A stretch of DNA of 64,000 bases. Origin: JAICMB01 sp035295125. GTDB taxonomy: Bacteria > Acidobacteriota > Terriglobia > Bryobacterales > Bryobacteraceae. The stretch is taken from contig DATGJP010000107.1 in assembly GCA_035295125.1 (NCBI GenBank), forward strand, positions 1-64,000, given 5' to 3'. Each line of letters starts with the position of its first letter. Within the stretch, counting starts at the first letter, position 1. Shown piece after piece: positions 42,916 to 50,568 of the stretch. The notes under the pieces are model-generated. The model ran no database searches and was not told the origin of the DNA. It worked only from the letters and a program-made list of their open reading frames with translations. Both the position numbers and the translations under genes were made by a program.

Positions 42916-42931
42916 TGCAATCCGAGTGCCA
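42916..42931 (-). promoter_or_regulatory. Copied sigma-54 promoter upstream of the patchwork
   Basis: TGGCAC (42931-42926), TCGGA, TTGCA (42920-42916) on the minus strand, identical to the flgB promoter including the spacer. About 120 bases around it match 37391-37510. It points through the pseudogene pieces towards flagellin 2, about 535 bases away. The bases between the core elements have not decayed although the neighbouring genes have. Confidence 0.75.
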
Positions 42932-43113
42932 GGCTAACTTGTTTATTCCGGGCGTCCTTGCCTGGATTTTAGTTGAAGCTTAGACGACGGGTGTTGAGAT
43001 CTCGACGGTCAGTCTTGCGGCAGATAGGATTCAATGCTCCCAAAAGATCTAGGTCTGGGCTTAGCAGGCTGCCCTGCCTACGTTGGCTCGCAGCCGGTGG
43101 AGTCATAAAGGTT

Positions 43114-43135
43114 GCGCAGGCGGTTTCGCCTGCGC
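43114..43135. repeat. Palindromic repeat copy downstream of flagellin 3
   Basis: Perfect nine-base arms GCGCAGGCG and CGCCTGCGC with a GTTT loop. It lies 67 bases beyond the flagellin 3 stop and could serve as its transcript end, although no T-run follows. Confidence 0.7.
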
Positions 43136-43201
43136 GTTAGAGCTGAAGTTCGTGGATGTCCCTACAATCGGCCCTGCTGGCTCCGAGCGTCCGTTACGGG
43201 G

Positions 43202-44704
43202 TTACTGCAGCAGCTTCAACACCAGTTGCGGAAGAGCATTGGCTTGCGCCAGCGCGGATACGGAGGCCTGCGACAGCACCTGCGACTTGGTCAGGTTGCT
43301 CGCTTCGGTCGCGACATCGGCGTCGCGGATGTGAGACTCGGCGCCCGAGAAGTTGGCGATCTGAGAGTTTGCCAGGCCGATGGCGTAGTTCAATTTGTTC
43401 TCGCCGGCGCCGACGCGGCCTTGCACCTGGCCCAGAGTGGCAACGGCGCTTGTAATTGCGGTGATGGCCGCGAGCGCATTCCCGGTCGAACTCGCGGTAG
43501 ACGAAGGAGCGACGACCGTTTGCGGGCCGGGACCCGCGTTGTCACCACCAAAGACTCCGGTTCCCGCGCCGGCTGTCGTGGATACCGTGAAACTACCGGC
43601 ACTCTGTAGCGTGACGCCGCCACCCTGATAGTCTTTTACCGCGTAGACGCCAATCTTCGCCGTCTGGGCATTGATCTTCGCGATCGCAGCATCGAGGGTA
43701 TCGGTGTTGGCGAGAGACACGGTTGCGGTCCCTTGCCCATTCTGAAAGGTCAAGGTTTCATTGGCTGGGGAAATGGGAGTGCCGGACGCAATGCCGGAGG
43801 CATCGCTGGCCGCCGAGTATAGACCGGCATTGACATTTTCCGAGCCAGTTGTGGCGATCTGGTCGGTGCCGTCCGCGGTGGTCGTCTTTACTGTAAACGC
43901 CGTGCCGCCGCCAAACTGCAACTGGCCGTTGTTCCCCACCGAGGCCTGAATTCCATATTGGTTTAGCGAGCTGTTGAGCTGACTCAGCACCTGCGCCTGC
44001 GTAAGACCGCCCGCCGTTCCGTTCACGGTGGCGGTGATCTGCTGTGCGCCACCGGCGCTTTGATAAATATTGAACGTGAAGGTCTGCGTGGCGGACGCCG
44101 ACAGGAAAAGGGCTCCGGGGGCATCCAGCCGGATGGTGTTATTGAGAAGATTGGTGCCGCCTGCTGAGACAGTGGCCTGGCTCAAGCCCAAACCTGCGGC
44201 ATCCACCTGATTTTGTGTGCCACTCAAGTCGATGTTGACCTGGGAATTGGACTGCACATTGCCGCCGCCGATGTAAACGGTGTTCTGCACGTTGAACTTG
44301 CCGCCGCTGACGAGGCCGATGTTGCTCGCCTGCTGCGTGATTTCACCTAGCAGGGACTGAAATTCGTTGTTCAGAGTGCTGCGGTCACCGGTGAAGGTAG
44401 TGCTGGCCGACTCGGTGGCAAGAGTCTTCAGGCGATCCAGAATCTGAGAGATGTTATTCAGGCCGCCATCAATGATCTGCAATGCGCTCAGACCGTCGTT
44501 GGCGTTGCGGACGCCTTGCGAGATCTCGGACACGCTGCTGCGAAGGCCATTCGCAACCGCCAGGCCGGCGGCATCATCTGCCGAGGAGTTGATGCGAAAG
44601 CCGGATGTCAGGCGCGTGATGGCCTGGCTTTCATTGGAGTTGTTGATCGTTAAATTCTGTTGGGCGACAAGCGCAGTAGTGTTCGTTTGCAGGGAAATCG
44701 ACAT
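43202..44704 (-). CDS. fliC: Flagellin 3
   Basis: A 500-residue flagellin with the same conserved ends as its two paralogues (RLTSGFRINSSADDAAG, LNYAIGLANSQIANFSG). The centre is close to flagellin 2 (NVNAGLYSAASDASGIA, VYAVKDYQGGGVTLQSA). It lies 88 bases after motB on the same strand, with no terminator seen between, so it can be read from the sigma-28 promoter of flbD-motA-motB. No good ribosome site is visible before the ATG. Confidence 0.97.
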   Translation of the reverse strand: MSISLQTNTTALVAQQNLTINNSNESQAITRLTSGFRINSSADDAAGLAVANGLRSSVSEISQGVRNANDGLSALQIIDGGLNNISQILDRLKTLATESASTTFTGDRSTLNNEFQSLLGEITQQASNIGLVSGGKFNVQNTVYIGGGNVQSNSQVNIDLSGTQNQVDAAGLGLSQATVSAGGTNLLNNTIRLDAPGALFLSASATQTFTFNIYQSAGGAQQITATVNGTAGGLTQAQVLSQLNSSLNQYGIQASVGNNGQLQFGGGTAFTVKTTTADGTDQIATTGSENVNAGLYSAASDASGIASGTPISPANETLTFQNGQGTATVSLANTDTLDAAIAKINAQTAKIGVYAVKDYQGGGVTLQSAGSFTVSTTAGAGTGVFGGDNAGPGPQTVVAPSSTASSTGNALAAITAITSAVATLGQVQGRVGAGENKLNYAIGLANSQIANFSGAESHIRDADVATEASNLTKSQVLSQASVSALAQANALPQLVLKLLQ

Positions 44705-44792
44705 GGTATTGTTTTCTAAACCAGGTTTGAAGGCGCTTTGACAGACACCTTCTACCTTTCATGTCGCAATTTCCGCCGCGTGTTTTAACTTT

Positions 44793-45614
44793 TTAGTGCT
44801 TCTGAGCGGAACTGGCGGGCGCCGGGGGGCTGCCGGCCGAAACTGCCTTGAGCGCGAGCATATCCACAATAACGATGTCGACGCGGCGGTTCCGCTTGCG
44901 GCCTTCATCGGTATCGTTCGTGTCCACCGGGACAGTGTCGGCACGCCCCACCACTGCAAAGCGTGTCTCCGGCAGATTGTATTTGCTCGTAAACAGGTTC
45001 AGCACCGCGATGGCGCGTGCCGCCGAGAGTTCCCAGTTGCTGTTGAACCGCGCATTATGAATCGGAATGGAGTCCGTGTGCCCCTCGATCTGCACTGAAT
45101 TCTTCAAGGAACCAATTACGCCCGCGACCTTGGCCATTGTCGGGTACATATTGGGCGGCATTTCGTCGGTTCCCGAGGGGAAAAATGCGGATTGACGAAG
45201 ACTGATCACCAGGCCGCGAGGCTCCAAGCGGACTTCGAGCTTGCCGCCCTGGATTTCTTCTTCCAATTCCTTGCTCAATTTTTTCAGCGAGGGAATCAGT
45301 TCCGTAATCATGTCGGGAGGGACGTCCTTGGCCTCCCGCTTGGCGCCGCCGGGCCCTCGCATCTGCGCATTGCCCTGGCCGGTATCGTCGACCGTTCCAC
45401 CGAGGATCTTGGCCACCAGCGGAGGAACGCCCGTCGATTTGCCCTCCAGAGCCTTCTCCACCGCTTCCGAAATCTGCCGGGCCTTGGCTTTATCCGTTTG
45501 CGATGAGGCAAACATCACGACAAAGAATGCAAACAAGAGCGTGATGAAGTCAGCGTAGGAGACCAGCCAACGCTCGTGATTCTCGTGTGCCGGCGGCTTG
45601 CGCTTGATTGCCAT
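44793..45614 (-). CDS. motB: Flagellar stator protein MotB
   Basis: A 273-residue stator subunit. The single N-terminal transmembrane helix carries the proton-accepting Asp22 (SYADFITLLFAFFVVMFA). The C-terminal OmpA-like peptidoglycan-binding domain shows VQIEGHTDSIPI, NWELSAARAIAVLNLF and NRRVDIVIVD. Its start directly abuts the motA stop. The last 50 residues have a decayed duplicate at 42469-42625. Confidence 0.96.
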   Translation of the reverse strand: MAIKRKPPAHENHERWLVSYADFITLLFAFFVVMFASSQTDKAKARQISEAVEKALEGKSTGVPPLVAKILGGTVDDTGQGNAQMRGPGGAKREAKDVPPDMITELIPSLKKLSKELEEEIQGGKLEVRLEPRGLVISLRQSAFFPSGTDEMPPNMYPTMAKVAGVIGSLKNSVQIEGHTDSIPIHNARFNSNWELSAARAIAVLNLFTSKYNLPETRFAVVGRADTVPVDTNDTDEGRKRNRRVDIVIVDMLALKAVSAGSPPAPASSAQKH

Positions 45615-46478
45615 CTACTGCCCTTTCGCCGCCGCGGGTTGCGGCGCGCCTTTGGCTGCCGCCTTTTCGGGCGCTTTCTTCGCATCATCACGGGCGAAAG
45701 CTTCGAGTTTCACCCGAATCAGCTTGGGATTCAAGCCTTCCACGATTCCCGAAATGCCTTCGATCATCAGTTCCTTGTTGTGCAAAGCAGCGTGCGCGCG
45801 GGCCTTAAGCTTGTTCGCCGCCGGCAGGAAGAACAGGTTGGCCACTCCCACGCCATACACCGTTGCAACGAACGCCGTCGCAATGCCGTGGCCCACCTCG
45901 TCGATGTTCTGCAGGTTCTTCATCACCTGGATCAGACCGAGAACCGCGCCGATGATGCCGATCGTCGGCGAATAGCCGCCGGCAGCCTCGTATACTTTCG
46001 CCTCCGCTTCGGCGGACTTCTCCTCGAGGGCCATGTCCAGTTCCAACATCGACCGCAGCGCATTCAGATCGGTTCCATCGACGGCAAGACTCAGGGCTTT
46101 CCGCAAAAACGGGTCGGAAACGTTGTCGAGATCCGACTCCAGTGAAACGATGCTGTTACGGCGCGCTTTTGAAGCGTAGCCGATGATTTCCTCAATCACA
46201 TCGGAAGGCGAGTGCGAGTGTTCAAAGACGACACTGGTCAGTTTCTTGGCGGCCGACAGCAGCACGTGCATAGGTGTGGTCACCATCACGGCGCCGATGG
46301 TGCCGCCCAGAACGATCATTCCAGCGGTGAGCTGCAGCAGTTCCAGAGGATTGCCGCGCTCCAGGACAAACCCGCCCAGAATGCCGCCCAGGGCGACGAC
46401 GATCCCCGCCATGGTGGCGATATCGGGCTTGCCGCCTCCCGCCTTCTTCTTCCCCGGAGCCGCCGCTTTATCAGCCAT
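45615..46478 (-). CDS. motA: Flagellar stator protein MotA
   Basis: A 287-residue protein with four transmembrane helices (MAGIVVALGGILGGFVL, LLQLTAGMIVLGGTIGAVMV, YSPTIGIIGAVLGLIQVM and a helix near IATAFVATVYGVGVAN). The cytoplasmic loop has the charged residues that meet FliG. The C-terminus is an unusual Lys/Ala/Pro-rich tail (KKAPEKAAAKGAPQPAAAK). It overlaps flbD by 8 bases. It forms the proton channel with MotB. Confidence 0.96.
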   Translation of the reverse strand: MADKAAAPGKKKAGGGKPDIATMAGIVVALGGILGGFVLERGNPLELLQLTAGMIVLGGTIGAVMVTTPMHVLLSAAKKLTSVVFEHSHSPSDVIEEIIGYASKARRNSIVSLESDLDNVSDPFLRKALSLAVDGTDLNALRSMLELDMALEEKSAEAEAKVYEAAGGYSPTIGIIGAVLGLIQVMKNLQNIDEVGHGIATAFVATVYGVGVANLFFLPAANKLKARAHAALHNKELMIEGISGIVEGLNPKLIRVKLEAFARDDAKKAPEKAAAKGAPQPAAAKGQ

Positions 46479-46728
46479 GAGTCTGCGCCACCTCAGCGCC
46501 GGTCATGTCAACCCGCGCACGGTGTTGTTCAAACGCCCAGCAGGCGTCTGAAAGGATCGCCTTGCGGAAAGCAACGACCTTGTCCACAACCTCCTCTGGC
46601 GACTCCAGCACCATGAAGCGCTGGCCGGTGGTTAATGTGATCACCGTATCCGGTGTTACTTCTATGTGCTCGATGAGATCCGAGTTGAGGATCAGTGGCA
46701 CATGGTTCAGCCTGGTGAGCTGGATCAT
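46471..46728 (-). CDS. flbD: FlbD-family small flagellar protein
   Basis: An 85-residue protein of the short FlbD/SwrD family found before motA in many species: MIQLTRLNHVPLILNSDLIE and EVTPDTVITLTTGQRFMV are the family signature. SwrD in Bacillus raises stator power; this is distinct from the sigma-54 activator also called FlbD. The ATG at 46728 has GGAG eight bases upstream; 8 further codons in the open frame are not family-like. First gene of the flbD-motA-motB unit. Confidence 0.9.
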   Translation of the reverse strand: MIQLTRLNHVPLILNSDLIEHIEVTPDTVITLTTGQRFMVLESPEEVVDKVVAFRKAILSDACWAFEQHRARVDMTGAEVAQTHG

Positions 46729-46756
46729 GACAGACTCCAAGTGGCGATTCACTCGG

Positions 46757-46784
46757 TTATCGGCAAATCCGCCTACGAAGTTTA
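46757..46784 (-). promoter_or_regulatory. Sigma-28 (FliA-type) promoter of flbD-motA-motB
   Basis: On the minus strand TAAA (46784-46781), 16 bases, then GCCGATAA (46764-46757). The -10 element is the exact E. coli FliA consensus; the -35 keeps TAAA and the spacer is one base longer than usual. It lies 29 bases before the flbD ATG. A matching site was not found before any flagellin. Confidence 0.78.
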
Positions 46785-46806
46785 TGACTGTAAACCACTT
46801 CCGTAA

Positions 46807-46906
46807 GGTGACCCCAGTCGGGCCCGGATCCCGCCTCGGGTAGTCACCACCTCCCGCTTCTAAGCCGGGAACCCGTTGGCGATCCCCCCACTAGTGCCGG
46901 GGGATC
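46807..46906 (+). promoter_or_regulatory. Structured leader upstream of fliG
   Basis: Three successive hairpins: GGTGAC-CCC (46807-46815) with GGG-TA-GTCACC (46838-46848); TCCC/GGGA (46852-46855, 46867-46870) extended inside by GCT/AGC around one bulged base; and GATCCCCC/GGGGGATC (46881-46888, 46899-46906). They fill most of the 200 bases between the divergent flbD and fliG. It could be a cis-regulatory RNA or protein-binding DNA; I cannot match it to a known riboswitch. Confidence 0.5.
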
Positions 46907-46956
46907 TAAGGTGAACTTCTTACAACTACCCCTTCGTCTTAATCCGATGGAAGAGC

Positions 46957-48048
46957 ATGTCGCCGAGTGACTCCGGTAATTCGGCCGCGGCCGCGGCATC
47001 CCGGCCGCGCGCGGAGCAGAGTTCTGCTGCCGCGGCTAAGGTCTCTCTGCGCGGCCTCCAAAAAGCCGCCATTGTACTGATCACACTCGGCGAAACGGCC
47101 AGCAGCGAGATTCTGCGGCGTCTTCCCGATGACGCCGTGGAGCGCGTCATGAACGTGATCGCGCGCATGGATCGAGTCGACCCTGCCCTGGCGGAGGCCG
47201 CCCTGGGCGAGGCCCACCAGGCGCTTACCGCGCGCACCTTTTTCGCCGTCGGCGGATTGAATTACGCCCGGAAAATGCTCGAGGAGGCCTTCGGAGCCGA
47301 GACCGCCTCCCGCACGATGGTGAGGCTGCAGCGGGCCCTGGCCGGTGAAGAAGCAAATTTCAATCACCTGATGAAGGTGGACGCGCAGCAGCTCGCGAAA
47401 CTCATTCAGGACGAGCATCCCCAAACGATCACGGTGATTCTGTCGCGCCTGCTGCCGTCGCAAGCCGCCGGCGTTCTCACTCATCTGCCCCAGGAACTGC
47501 ACGGAGACATTCTGCGCCGCATGGCCGCGCTCGATCAGATCTCGCCCGAAGTAGTGCGCTCCGTATCGAATGTGGTGCGCCAGAAGCTGAATGCCGTGGG
47601 CGAGCTGAGCCGCGAAGCGTGCGGAGGCATCAAGTCGGTCGCGGATATCTGCAACCGCATGGACGTGCACAGCTGCAATCACATCATGGAAACGCTGGAC
47701 GTGGAGGACCCCGATCTGGCCGAGAGTATCCGCCGCCTGATGTTCACGTTCGCCGATCTGCGCAAGCTCAACCAGGAGTCGCTCCGCTCCTTGATGGCGC
47801 GTGTGGACAAGAAGGTCCTTACCATGGCGCTGAAGGGAACCAACCCCGATCTGCAGAATCATATCTTCCAGCAAATGTCGCAGCGCGCCGCCGAGATGAT
47901 GCGGGAAGACATGCAGGCGCTCGGCGCTGTCCGCGTGCGGGACGTGGACCAGGCTCAGGCAGAGGTCATCACGATCGCGACCGCCATGGAAAAAGAAGGC
48001 GCCCTGGCTCTGAACCGCTCCGGCGGCGAGGACGACTACGTAACATAA
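46957..48048 (+). CDS. fliG: Flagellar motor switch protein FliG
   Basis: A 363-residue switch protein binding the MS ring and the stators. After an Ala/Ser-rich N-terminal tail come the family blocks QKAAIVLITLGETASSEIL, the middle-domain EHPQTITVILSRLLPSQAAG, and the C-terminal torque helix DLRKLNQESLRSLMARVDKK with its charged residues. It heads a plus-strand operon with two fliN-like genes, fliM, cheY and cheX, instead of following fliF. GGAAGAG sits only a base or two before this ATG, so the exact start is uncertain. Confidence 0.95.
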   Translation: MSPSDSGNSAAAAASRPRAEQSSAAAAKVSLRGLQKAAIVLITLGETASSEILRRLPDDAVERVMNVIARMDRVDPALAEAALGEAHQALTARTFFAVGGLNYARKMLEEAFGAETASRTMVRLQRALAGEEANFNHLMKVDAQQLAKLIQDEHPQTITVILSRLLPSQAAGVLTHLPQELHGDILRRMAALDQISPEVVRSVSNVVRQKLNAVGELSREACGGIKSVADICNRMDVHSCNHIMETLDVEDPDLAESIRRLMFTFADLRKLNQESLRSLMARVDKKVLTMALKGTNPDLQNHIFQQMSQRAAEMMREDMQALGAVRVRDVDQAQAEVITIATAMEKEGALALNRSGGEDDYVT

Positions 48049-48054
48049 CCCACG

Positions 48055-48330
48055 ATGAACCCTGCACAGGAAACGTTACCGATTGCGGCGCTAGGGGACA
48101 TCAAGGTCCCTGTTGTGGCCGAACTCGACAATATGAAGTTGACTACCGCCCAGATCATGGAGCTCAAAATCGGACAGGTGATTGCGTTATCGCGTCCCGC
48201 GGGGGAGAACATCACCATCTATCTCGGGCACGTGCTTCTCGGGTGGGGCGAAATCCTGGTGAGCGATGGCTCGCTTGCCGTTCGAATCTCGACTATGCGG
48301 GATGCCGTGGAAGAAGAACAGGAAAGCTGA
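48055..48330 (+). CDS. fliN: FliN-type switch protein, single SpoA domain
   Basis: A 91-residue protein consisting almost wholly of a SpoA (FliN C-terminal) domain: IKVPVVAELDNMKLTTAQIM, then GQVIALSRPAGENITIYLGH and GWGEILVSDGSLAVRI. FliN forms the base of the C ring and binds FliM and FliH. It lies 6 bases after fliG and 3 bases before the second SpoA-domain gene. Confidence 0.92.
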   Translation: MNPAQETLPIAALGDIKVPVVAELDNMKLTTAQIMELKIGQVIALSRPAGENITIYLGHVLLGWGEILVSDGSLAVRISTMRDAVEEEQES

Positions 48331-48333
48331 GAC

Positions 48334-49215
48334 ATGACGGCCGAAGAAATTGTTCGTTTATTTCAGTCTTACTTCAAGCCCGCGCTCGAAATGCTGATCG
48401 GTGCGCCGCTGACGGTGTCATCTCTGCGCGATAAGAGCAGCAGCGCGGCCCCGCCGGTCGTCTGGTGGCAGCAGTCCTGCAAAATCGGACAACTCCCCGC
48501 CACCATCACTGTGGGCGCCACTGAGGGATTGGCCAACAGCCTGGGCGACGATGAGTCCGGCAGCCGCCAGATCCTCTTCGAATCGCTCAGCCAGGCGGCC
48601 CTAAGGGTTCTGGACGATCTGGAACAGCAGAATCCGCGGCGAATCGTGCCTCTGCAGAGCGAGGAATGCAATCCGCCGACCATCAAAGAGGCAACCGCGC
48701 GATTGCGGGTGGAATGCGACTCGCCCCGCTTATCGGGAGACATCGTTCTGGTGATAGACGAAAAGTTGGCCGGCAGTGGACGTACCGAGAAAAGGAGCGC
48801 GGCGGCGAATGGAGCCCCCGCGTCGGGTAACGATTTGAAACCAGGTTATCAGCCGTCTCTTAGCAACTTGAGCGCAGCGGTATCGAATTCCGGCGACACA
48901 CAGGAATTGCCGCTCACAGTTCGACTTCTGAATTTGAACCTGCCCGTGTCGATACGGATTGCGGAAACGCAGCTCCCGATCCGTGACGTCATGCGCCTGA
49001 CGCCGGGCTCCGTGGTCGACCTCAAAAAGGCGGTCGGCGAGCTCGTCGACATAGTTGTCCACGGTTCCGTTCTCGCACGTGGCGAGATCGTGTCGGTGAA
49101 GGGTTTTTACGGCGTGAAGATCACCGAAATGGCCGACCTGAGTGAACGCCTGGCCATTGCCCGGAAACCGCAGGCTACCGCTCCCGCGCCAGAGAATTCC
49201 TGGGTAACGCAATGA
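48334..49215 (+). CDS. Long FliN/FliY-like switch protein
   Basis: A 293-residue protein. The C-terminal 90 residues form a second SpoA domain (VSIRIAETQLPIRDVMRLTP, then GSVVDLKKAVGELVDIVVHG and RGEIVSVKGFYGVKI). The first 160 residues (starting MTAEEIVRLFQSYFKPALEM) resemble neither FliM nor CheC clearly but occupy the place of the FliY N-terminal domain; a Ser/Ala-rich linker joins them. It overlaps fliM by four bases (ATGA). Together with the short FliN this gives two SpoA proteins besides FliM. Confidence 0.85.
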   Translation: MTAEEIVRLFQSYFKPALEMLIGAPLTVSSLRDKSSSAAPPVVWWQQSCKIGQLPATITVGATEGLANSLGDDESGSRQILFESLSQAALRVLDDLEQQNPRRIVPLQSEECNPPTIKEATARLRVECDSPRLSGDIVLVIDEKLAGSGRTEKRSAAANGAPASGNDLKPGYQPSLSNLSAAVSNSGDTQELPLTVRLLNLNLPVSIRIAETQLPIRDVMRLTPGSVVDLKKAVGELVDIVVHGSVLARGEIVSVKGFYGVKITEMADLSERLAIARKPQATAPAPENSWVTQ

Positions 49216-50186
49216 AGCGCGAACTCTCGCAGCAGGAGATCGATGCCCTTTTCAATTCCAGCGGAACGCCGAATGCGGGCCAGGAACAGAGCGCGATCCC
49301 GTATGATTTCGCCCGGCTCGACCGCATTCCGAAATCGCAGATGCGCGCGATCCACCAGTTGCACGAGAACTTTGTTCGCGGCCTGGCATCGACGCTGTCC
49401 GTTTACCTGCGGTCGTACGTGCGGCTCAACCTGGTAAGTCTCGAGCAGATCGCCTATTCGGAATTTCTCGCGGAGTTGAATTCGCCCACCTGCATCGCGT
49501 ACGCCAACATTGCGCCGTACAATTCGACCGCCGTCATTGAAGTGAGCCCCTCCGTCGCCGCGTGTGTCATTGAGGTTCTATTGGGCGGATCCGGCACCAC
49601 CCCCGTTGTGAATGGCCGCAAGATGACTGATATCGAGAAAAGCCTGATCACGGGATTTCTCAAGGTGGTGTTAAACGATCTCAGCGAGGCGTGGCGGGCG
49701 GTCACTGACGTTCGCTACGATGTGCGCTCGGTCTCCACCGAGCCGGAGATGTTTCAGGTGATTGCGCCCACTGAGGCTGTCATCGCTATCACCATCGACG
49801 TCTCGATCGGTCAATCGTCGGGTTTGCTGACGTTTGCCATTCCGTCAATCTTCGTCAAGCGTCTGCGCAACAACTTCGAGCACGTTCGCGAAGCCACCCG
49901 TACCAAGTCGTCGGAGCGCGACCAGAAAAGAATCGCAGGACTGCTGGACGAAGTGATGGTCCACCTCGAAGTCAAGGTGGAAGCGGGCAGTCTCAACGCG
50001 CAAACGCTTGTCGGGATGGGGGTAGGGGACATCATCCGGTTCGACTGTCCGGTGACTCAGCAGCCCGTCGCGGTTGTGAATGATGCGATGAAGTTCACCG
50101 GATCCCTGGTGCAGAAGAATGAAATGCTTCTGTATTCCGTTGCCGGCCCTACCCCGGAATCCCAGCGAACGCAAAATACCAATTAA
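49212..50186 (+). CDS. fliM: Flagellar motor switch protein FliM
   Basis: A 324-residue switch protein. The N-terminal LSQQEIDALFNSSG is the CheY-P-binding peptide of FliM; the CheC-like middle domain has LHENFVRGLASTLSVYLRS and GRKMTDIEKSLITGFLKVV; a SpoA domain ends it (LNAQTLVGMGVGDIIRFDCP). The cheY gene follows after 16 bases, so the receptor and its signal are made together. Confidence 0.96.
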   Translation: MKRELSQQEIDALFNSSGTPNAGQEQSAIPYDFARLDRIPKSQMRAIHQLHENFVRGLASTLSVYLRSYVRLNLVSLEQIAYSEFLAELNSPTCIAYANIAPYNSTAVIEVSPSVAACVIEVLLGGSGTTPVVNGRKMTDIEKSLITGFLKVVLNDLSEAWRAVTDVRYDVRSVSTEPEMFQVIAPTEAVIAITIDVSIGQSSGLLTFAIPSIFVKRLRNNFEHVREATRTKSSERDQKRIAGLLDEVMVHLEVKVEAGSLNAQTLVGMGVGDIIRFDCPVTQQPVAVVNDAMKFTGSLVQKNEMLLYSVAGPTPESQRTQNTN

Positions 50187-50202
50187 CGCAAAAAAGGACA
50201 CT

Positions 50203-50568
50203 ATGCCGTTTAACGTACTGATAGTTGACGACTCTTCGGCGATTCGGAAGGTGCTGCAGCGGGTCCTGTTGCAGACGGATCTGGCAATCGACGCGATCTA
50301 TGAAGCGGGTGACGGCGCGCAGGCGCTGGACAAGCTTCGGGAGCACGAGGTTTCGCTGGTCCTCTCCGATATCAACATGCCGAATATGGACGGGCTCGAA
50401 TTCCTGCAGCGCGTAAGCGATGAGAATCGCACCGTTCCGGTCATCATGATCAGCACCGAGGGCAGCCAGACGAAGGTTCTGCGCGCCGTTGAGCTGGGTG
50501 CGCGGGGTTATGTGCGCAAGCCTTTCACCGTCGAACAGATCAAGGAGAAGATATGCGCGGCGCTCTAA
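50203..50568 (+). CDS. cheY: Single-domain response regulator CheY
   Basis: A 121-residue receiver domain. The acidic pair is Asp9-Asp10 (LIVDDSS), the phosphorylated residue Asp56 (LSDINMPNMDG), and the switch lysine is in VRKPFT. The ATG at 50203 has AAAAGGA upstream. It lies between fliM and a cheX-like phosphatase gene, which it overlaps by 16 bases, so a complete excitation/termination pair is encoded here. The kinase CheA is not in the window. Confidence 0.95.
   Translation: MPFNVLIVDDSSAIRKVLQRVLLQTDLAIDAIYEAGDGAQALDKLREHEVSLVLSDINMPNMDGLEFLQRVSDENRTVPVIMISTEGSQTKVLRAVELGARGYVRKPFTVEQIKEKICAAL

Larger units (their letters stand above)
42382..43113. other. Flagellar pseudogene patchwork between flagellins 2 and 3
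   Basis: There is no intact gene here. In minus-strand order the region holds a copied flgB upstream region and first codons (about 43012-42892), a fliE 5' piece (42891-42817), an inverted fliF piece (42817-42641), and a motB 3' piece (about 42640-42469) followed by a flagellin leader. From 43013 to 43113 I see nothing recognisable. Details are given for each piece separately. Confidence 0.8.

Noticed and set aside
46807..46906. Possible tRNA or known riboswitch upstream of fliG
   Set aside because: No T-loop or anticodon arrangement and no GEMM core; kept only as an unassigned structured leader.
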